From: Hydrogenimonas sp.
GTDB taxonomy: Bacteria > Campylobacterota > Campylobacteria > Campylobacterales > Hydrogenimonadaceae
Reading direction: 5' to 3'
Assembly (NCBI GenBank): GCA_021647345.1
Contig: JAKIUX010000080.1
Span: forward strand, 1 to 5,797
DNA: 5,797 nucleotides
Shown here: positions 1-3,364 of the stretch, in pieces
Numbering within the stretch: position 1 is the first letter of the stretch
How the letters are laid out: every line of letters begins with the position of its first letter
Translations under genes and position numbers: made by a program
The notes under the pieces: model-generated
Databases searched by the model: none
Seen by the model: only the letters and a program-made list of their open reading frames with translations
Told to the model about the DNA's origin: nothing

Positions 1-314
1 TACCACGACTGGTACCGCCCTTCCCACAAATATCCCCTTCTTCCATATTTTCTGTTAAAGTAGCTGGTATATTGGCCGTTTATCGACTTCATGATATGCG
101 GCAGATTCTCTTTTGTTGTCTCTATTAGTATATTGTATCCATTTGATAAAAGAGCGTAGCCGTGAATAGTAAATTGATACTGCTTAGAAAAGCCGCACAT
201 CTGCATAATAAAAAAGAGTCTGTCTTCATCTCGCAAAAAGACTTCGCAGAGGCCGGCACCACGGTTTGAGACATGGTAATACCCGCAGATAGATACTCTT
301 TTGCTTCTTGGCAT
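1..314 (-). CDS. Y1/RAYT-like (IS200-type) transposase homologue lacking the HUH histidines; 5' part, runs off the left edge
   Basis: An uninterrupted frame reads from ATG at 314-312 to the window edge, giving 104 residues with no stop. The order of conserved blocks matches REP-associated tyrosine transposases (Y1_Tnp fold): an MPR start, YYHVSNRG (residues 12-19), an acidic/aromatic block around DEDRLFF (29-35), a Y-x-L-x-SN-xxx-LIET block (53-66), a helix ending QYTSYFNRKYG (81-91), and GYLWEGRYQSW (94-104). In active members the third block reads roughly MPNHVHLLIE or MSNHYHLLIE, with two metal-binding histidines. Here it reads LSNGYNILIE, so the histidines are Gly59 and Asn61. The catalytic tyrosine would lie beyond the window. 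The start follows the tssL stop by 10 nt behind a purine-rich stretch (AGAGAAGAGAG), so the gene is probably the third cistron of a tssK-tssL operon. I infer a domesticated, non-transposing DNA-binding protein. A decaying insertion is the alternative, but the intact frame and tight spacing argue against it. Confidence 0.82.
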   Translation of the reverse strand, partial: MPRSKRVSICGYYHVSNRGAGLCEVFLRDEDRLFFIMQMCGFSKQYQFTIHGYALLSNGYNILIETTKENLPHIMKSINGQYTSYFNRKYGRRGYLWEGRYQSW

Positions 315-324
315 CTCTCTTCTC

Positions 325-1155
325 TCACTCTTGGGCTATATCTGGTCGCTCTACAGCAGTACTCCGGCTTGTTAGAGTGTCTATCAGGCCCTGTTCGTTA
401 TCGATCACAATTGTAGTAAAAACCCCATAAACGGCGATTAGAATCAGAAAGGCTCCTATAAACATGAACTTGTAGGGTACAAGCATGGTCAGCTTGTGTT
501 TTATTTGCGATACGGGATGCTCCTTGTAGAACTTCTCCCTCTCTTTCTCCTGGTTTTTTATCCGTTCATAAAGCTGTTGCCTGATGCTTTCTATCTTGAT
601 GTCAGTGTGGTTGGATATTGAGTATCTTCCTTTGTAGCCCAGAGAGAGGATTACATATATGAGTTTCATATGCTCGAAATACTTTTGCGGGTCTTTTACA
701 AAGTGGGCCAGAATCTGAAAAAACTTCTCTCCCCCATAGGTCTCTTGATAGTAATGCCCAAGAAGGCTGTGGTTTGCCCAGGTCTCATCACCAGGCCACT
801 CTAAAGAGCCGAGCTTTTCGTCTACAAAAGTTGAGAGCAGATAGCGCACGATCATGATATCAGTATTTTCATAGTCAAGCTCGGAGAGTCTTTTCATGGA
901 TCTGTCCATAATGGCGGTCAGTCCACTTTTAACAGCTAAGATATCTCTTTGTTTGATGCCACTTTCTATAAGATAGACCTCTTTATAAAGAAGTCTTAAA
1001 ATCTGTAAAAAAGGTTGACTCTTCCCGACACTATAATCGAAATCATCAATTTGGCCCCTCTTTTCTGATATGAAAGACGGGGGAGGATCGAAAAAGAGAT
1101 TATCCATCTCTGTATCATCAGGATAGACTACAATATGGTTTTTATCGTCTGTCAT
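325..1155 (-). CDS. tssL: T6SS membrane-complex protein TssL (DotU/IcmH family), short form without peptidoglycan-binding domain
   Basis: This 276-residue protein is a tail-anchored inner-membrane component of the T6SS. It binds TssM and connects the membrane complex to the cytoplasmic baseplate. The DotU-type cytoplasmic domain spans about residues 45-205. It contains the family's key stretch: FVDEKLGSLEW (110-120), then W..HSLLGHYYQETYGGEKFFQIL (126-149), the helix around KLIYVILSLGYKGRYSI (164-180), and a charged helix with QLYERIK (194-200). A single hydrophobic segment lies at about 228-250, followed by only about 26 periplasmic residues. Some TssL proteins carry a C-terminal OmpA-type domain; this one does not. 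The ATG at 1155-1153 follows AGGAG with a 5-nt spacer, and the UAG stop of tssK overlaps the start of this ribosome-binding site. The intergenic gap is 8 nt, so the two genes are very likely co-transcribed and possibly translationally coupled. The stop is TGA at 327-325. Confidence 0.95.
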   Translation of the reverse strand: MTDDKNHIVVYPDDTEMDNLFFDPPPSFISEKRGQIDDFDYSVGKSQPFLQILRLLYKEVYLIESGIKQRDILAVKSGLTAIMDRSMKRLSELDYENTDIMIVRYLLSTFVDEKLGSLEWPGDETWANHSLLGHYYQETYGGEKFFQILAHFVKDPQKYFEHMKLIYVILSLGYKGRYSISNHTDIKIESIRQQLYERIKNQEKEREKFYKEHPVSQIKHKLTMLVPYKFMFIGAFLILIAVYGVFTTIVIDNEQGLIDTLTSRSTAVERPDIAQE

Positions 1156-1166
1156 ACTCTCTCCTA
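1156..1166 (-). promoter_or_regulatory. tssL ribosome-binding site overlapping the tssK stop codon
   Basis: Read on the minus strand, the tssK stop TAG is immediately followed by GAG, so the stop and the Shine-Dalgarno AGGAG share bases. The tssL ATG follows after 5 nt. Ribosomes finishing tssK would therefore sit on the tssL initiation site. This is seen directly in sequence; translational coupling is the inference. Confidence 0.75.
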
Positions 1167-2495
1167 TCGATTTTTTATCGCCCAGAGCGAGAGTTCAAGC
1201 TGTAGACTTTTCGTCTCCGGATAATGGAGTGCAATACCGGCTGAGCGCATCAGCTTTTCTCTCTCCTCGTTTGTCAGCCTAATTGCGAAATAGCTCTGGT
1301 TGAGCCTATATGGAATCTCCCTTGGAGCAGCTGGAAGCGGAGAGATCTTGAAACCTGGCAGGTGATGGTTTACAAGATTCCTAATCTCCTCTACCGGACC
1401 GATTTTTAGGTTGTCCATAAGGAGCTTTTTGAGTCTGCTCTCTTCTCTGTTCGATGTGGCGGTCAGTATGAGAGTGGTATCATTTAGCAGGCTTTTGTCC
1501 TTCAGTATCGCAGTATGTACTCCGTACTTGTGCCTCTCCATAGGAATCTGGATGCTTTTGCTCTCTATAGCTCTGTTTAGATAGTCTATGAGTTCGGTAA
1601 AGAGAGTGTCAAAAGAGTCCCACTGCCTTTCGTGTATATAGGTAAAGTCTCTGCCGGGGCGTCTGTCGTCCCGGTAAAATACCGCAAGTTCCGCGGCAAG
1701 TGAACTCAACTCCAAAAAAAGATCCGCCGGATGAAGACCTCTTTGGGTAGAGTAGTAGTGAAGTCTGGCTGAGGTACGATTTATTAGCTGCAGTAGAAGA
1801 TAGTCGCCAAGTTCCGCACTCTGGAGTGAGCCGGTAGAAATCTTACTAGCTATCTTTTCGGCCCTATAGCGAAGTATGTTTTCTAGTTCGTTGAGCTTTG
1901 ATATAATCGCCTCGGCACCATCTAGGTGGAGGAATGTAGGGTTGAAATTTCTATCAAGAACGACAGCTCCGCCCGCGGTGACTTCAGCAATTTTGGCAAC
2001 CTCTATGACGCTATAGCCGTCAAGCTTGTCACCCTCTTTTAGCAGTGTGAAATTTGGGTATGCGAAGGTTATATCTGCAAAGCTCTTCTCTCCTGCATTC
2101 GTGTTGGGAATCTCTTTTTCGGTGATCGCTTTGTACCTAGTGGGTAGAGGAGTTCCCTCTTCGAAGTAGATATTCTCTTCATCCGGAGACAGAAGCGGCA
2201 GTGCGAGATATATCCCTTTACCGGCATCATCGGTATCTATATCGAGCGTTGGTTTTTTGGGAAAGTCTTTTAGGTCAAATATTGTGCCATCCGGAAGAGC
2301 GCCCGATACGCTAGAGAGTACAAACTTTCCTGTAGATAGAAGCGACCTCTCTATGGAGATTTCAAATAGTCCCCATCTGTTTTGGCCGGCAGATCTCCAT
2401 CTTTGCATAAATTCTAAACTTATGGAGTGACAGTTTTGCTGAAAGTGTTGGGGACGGATAAAAAGCCCCTCTCTCCAGGCTACGCGCTTGGGCAT
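1164..2495 (-). CDS. tssK: T6SS baseplate protein TssK (ImpJ/VasE family)
   Basis: This cytoplasmic baseplate subunit links the tail to the TssL/TssM membrane complex. I chose the ATG at 2495-2493, giving 443 residues, because the family signature V.W.EGLF.RPQHFQQ then falls at residues 5-20, as usual for TssK. An AAGGGAG ribosome-binding site also lies immediately upstream. The same frame stays open back to 2594, with another ATG at 2540, but those 15-33 extra residues are atypical and run through the promoter region. Other family landmarks are RWGLFEI (40-46), a central helical block with LLLQLINRTSARLHYYS (233-249) followed by HPADLFLELSSLAAELAVF (255-273), PLPAAPREIPYRLNQSYFAIRL (387-408), and a C-terminal SLQLELSLWAIKNR (430-443). 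Length is normal for the family and no frameshift or missing block is apparent. It is the first gene of the minus-strand operon and is transcribed divergently from hcp. Confidence 0.95.
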   Translation of the reverse strand: MPKRVAWREGLFIRPQHFQQNCHSISLEFMQRWRSAGQNRWGLFEISIERSLLSTGKFVLSSVSGALPDGTIFDLKDFPKKPTLDIDTDDAGKGIYLALPLLSPDEENIYFEEGTPLPTRYKAITEKEIPNTNAGEKSFADITFAYPNFTLLKEGDKLDGYSVIEVAKIAEVTAGGAVVLDRNFNPTFLHLDGAEAIISKLNELENILRYRAEKIASKISTGSLQSAELGDYLLLQLINRTSARLHYYSTQRGLHPADLFLELSSLAAELAVFYRDDRRPGRDFTYIHERQWDSFDTLFTELIDYLNRAIESKSIQIPMERHKYGVHTAILKDKSLLNDTTLILTATSNREESRLKKLLMDNLKIGPVEEIRNLVNHHLPGFKISPLPAAPREIPYRLNQSYFAIRLTNEEREKLMRSAGIALHYPETKSLQLELSLWAIKNR

Positions 2496-2530
2496 AAGCT
2501 CCCTTTCTCTTATGTTAAAGTAGCGCGTGT

Positions 2531-2539
2531 ATTCTACCA
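2531..2539 (-). promoter_or_regulatory. Candidate extended -10 box for tssK-tssL operon
   Basis: On the minus strand this reads TGGTAGAAT, an extended -10 element (TGn) with TAGAAT, five of six matches to TATAAT. No good -35 is seen 17 nt upstream, but the upstream flank is T-rich on this strand, which often substitutes in Campylobacterota. Transcription would begin near 2525, giving a leader of about 30 nt that includes the AAGGGAG ribosome-binding site. This is a prediction from pattern only. Confidence 0.4.
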
Positions 2540-2642
2540 TAAAAATATATTGTATTCTGTAAAAAAAAACTGTTAGCGTTTTATGAAGTATCAAAATAAT
2601 CGAAAAAACTGGTTGTTAAAAAAATATTAATTTTTACCGTAA

Positions 2643-2659
2643 AGCCCCCATATTGCCAA
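2643..2659 (-). promoter_or_regulatory. Weak sigma-54-like promoter match facing tssK
   Basis: The minus strand reads TTGGCAATATGGGGGCT. It has the invariant GG and GC with exactly the 10-nt separation required for RpoN, and a good TTGGCA -24 half. The -12 half (GGGCT instead of TTGCT) is poor. Some T6SS clusters are RpoN-controlled, but this match could be chance. Transcription would start near 2633, with a leader of about 140 nt. Confidence 0.18.
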
Positions 2660-2692
2660 ACTTTCCACAATTTGGTTGTTGAAGTTGTTACT

Positions 2693-2708
2693 TGACACTT
2701 TTGTGTCA
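2693..2708. promoter_or_regulatory. Perfect inverted repeat TGACAC-TTTT-GTGTCA, candidate operator upstream of hcp
   Basis: Two 6-bp arms are perfectly complementary around a 4-nt TTTT centre, making a 16-bp dyad. The right arm overlaps the best -35 candidate of hcp (TTGTGT, 2701-2706), and a perfect TTGACA lies at 2692-2697. The position suits a repressor or activator dimer site. An RNA hairpin is less likely because the site is upstream of the predicted transcription start. The symmetry is seen directly; the regulator is unknown. Confidence 0.45.
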
Positions 2709-2729
2709 TTGTGTTTTTCATGGTAGACT
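2701..2729 (+). promoter_or_regulatory. Candidate hcp promoter
   Basis: TTGTGT at 2701-2706 lies 17 nt upstream of TAGACT at 2724-2729, and a TGG immediately precedes the -10 to form an extended -10. Transcription would start near 2736, leaving a leader of about 48 nt before hcp. A perfect TTGACA at 2692-2697 also exists, but the hexamers 16-18 nt downstream of it are poor -10 elements. Pattern-based prediction only. Confidence 0.4.
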
Positions 2730-2772
2730 TTCGTGTTCTTCCGGTAGATTACGGGGGATAAATTTTTTACAA

Positions 2773-2777
2773 AAGGA
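2773..2777 (+). promoter_or_regulatory. hcp ribosome-binding site
   Basis: AAGGA lies 6 nt before the ATG at 2784-2786, an optimal spacing. It fixes the hcp start and fits strong expression of an abundant tube protein. Confidence 0.7.
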
Positions 2778-2783
2778 AAGAGA

Positions 2784-3305
2784 ATGAACAATCCTATCTT
2801 TATGTCCGTGTACGGTTCAAGGCAGGGTCTAATCACCGAGGGTGCCTATTCTAAAGAGTCTGTAGGAAACTCCTACCAGGCGGGTCACGAGAAGGAGTCT
2901 ATGATCAAAGGGTTTACTCATAACATTACTATCCCAAGAGATCCTCTTTCTGGCCAGCCATCCGGGCAGAGAGTCCATGCTCCCTATGTTGTAACCAAGG
3001 TTCTCGATAAGGCATCTCCACTTCTTATGAACGCTCTGGTTACAGGTGAGACGTTAAAAAAGGTAGAGATCAAAAAGTATAGAACCAATTATGAAGGAAA
3101 GCTAGAGCACTACTTCACTACTATCCTCGAAGATGCTGTGATAGTAGATATACAGTCCGATGCCGGACACACTCTTAGCGATTCCAAGCTTGCTGATGTT
3201 GCACCACTTGAGCATGTCTCTTTCTCCTATAGGAAAATTTCATGGAGACACGAAATCGCATCTACTTCCGGTGAAGATGACTGGAGAAAAGGTATCGGCG
3301 CCTAA
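2784..3305 (+). CDS. hcp: Hcp (TssD), T6SS inner-tube protein
   Basis: This 173-residue protein is a full-length Hcp, the hexameric ring subunit that stacks into the T6SS inner tube and is secreted on firing. Family landmarks are FMSVYGSRQGLITEGA near the N-terminus (6-21), S.GNSYQAGHE (26-36), the PRDPLSGQPSGQRVHAPYVVTK loop and strand (51-72), SPLLMNALVTGETL (78-91), and VEIKKYRTNYEGKLEHYFTTILEDAVIVDI (94-123). It ends with VSFSYRKISWRHEIAS (145-160) and GEDDWRKG (163-170). There is no extension, so it is a plain structural Hcp and not one fused to an effector. The ATG is supported by AAGGA 6 nt upstream. The gene stands alone as a plus-strand transcript between minus-strand tssK and tssM, with its own promoter region and terminator. 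This allows it to be expressed at a higher level than the rest of the machine. Confidence 0.97.
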   Translation: MNNPIFMSVYGSRQGLITEGAYSKESVGNSYQAGHEKESMIKGFTHNITIPRDPLSGQPSGQRVHAPYVVTKVLDKASPLLMNALVTGETLKKVEIKKYRTNYEGKLEHYFTTILEDAVIVDIQSDAGHTLSDSKLADVAPLEHVSFSYRKISWRHEIASTSGEDDWRKGIGA

Positions 3306-3322
3306 GTTGGTTACCAAAGATC

Positions 3323-3356
3323 AAGGTACGGCATGTGCCGTACCTTTTTTTATTTT
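3323..3356 (+). terminator. Rho-independent terminator of hcp
   Basis: The stem GGTACGGC (3325-3332) pairs perfectly with GCCGTACC (3337-3344) around the loop ATGT. Flanking AA/TT can extend it to 10 bp. Seven T residues follow directly, then A and four more T. It lies 17 nt past the hcp stop. In the opposite direction it sits just beyond the tssM stop, but the T tract on that side is short and interrupted, so termination of tssM here would be weaker. Confidence 0.92.
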
Positions 3357-3364
3357 CAAAGCCT

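Larger units (their letters stand above)
2496..2783. promoter_or_regulatory. Divergent hcp/tssK regulatory region (AT-rich intergenic)
   Basis: This non-coding stretch separates the start codons of tssK (minus) and hcp (plus). It is strongly AT-rich, with long A/T runs around 2561-2569 and 2617-2635, and no plausible protein is encoded in it. It contains one extended -10-like box facing each way, a perfect inverted repeat at 2693-2708 and a sigma-54-like match at 2643-2659. An 8-bp direct repeat TGGTTGTT occurs at 2610-2617 and 2673-2680, and a CCAAA-N10-TTTGG dyad at 2656-2675. The divergent arrangement suggests hcp and the tssK operon can be controlled together from here. Confidence 0.7.

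Noticed and set aside
125..328. 67-residue minus-strand frame starting with GTG that overlaps the tssL stop as GTGA.
   Set aside because: The 4-nt stop/start overlap looks attractive, but the translation resembles nothing, is Cys-rich and ends early. The frame starting at ATG 314 matches a transposase family along its whole length and is open to the edge.
2496..2594. N-terminal extension of TssK (33 residues, or 15 from the ATG at 2540).
   Set aside because: TssK proteins begin just before the W.EGLF.RPQHFQQ motif. A good ribosome-binding site precedes the ATG at 2495, and the extension would use the promoter region.
2722..2748. Repeated GGTAGA (2722-2727, 2743-2748, and on the minus strand 2533-2538) as possible REP-type GTAG targets of the RAYT-like protein.
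   Set aside because: REP targets need a GTAG next to an imperfect hairpin. No such hairpin is present here, and the motifs are better explained as -10-like elements or chance.
2627..2836. 69-residue minus-strand frame across the hcp upstream region.
   Set aside because: It overlaps the start of hcp in antisense, contains no recognisable domain and is explained by AT-rich non-coding sequence.
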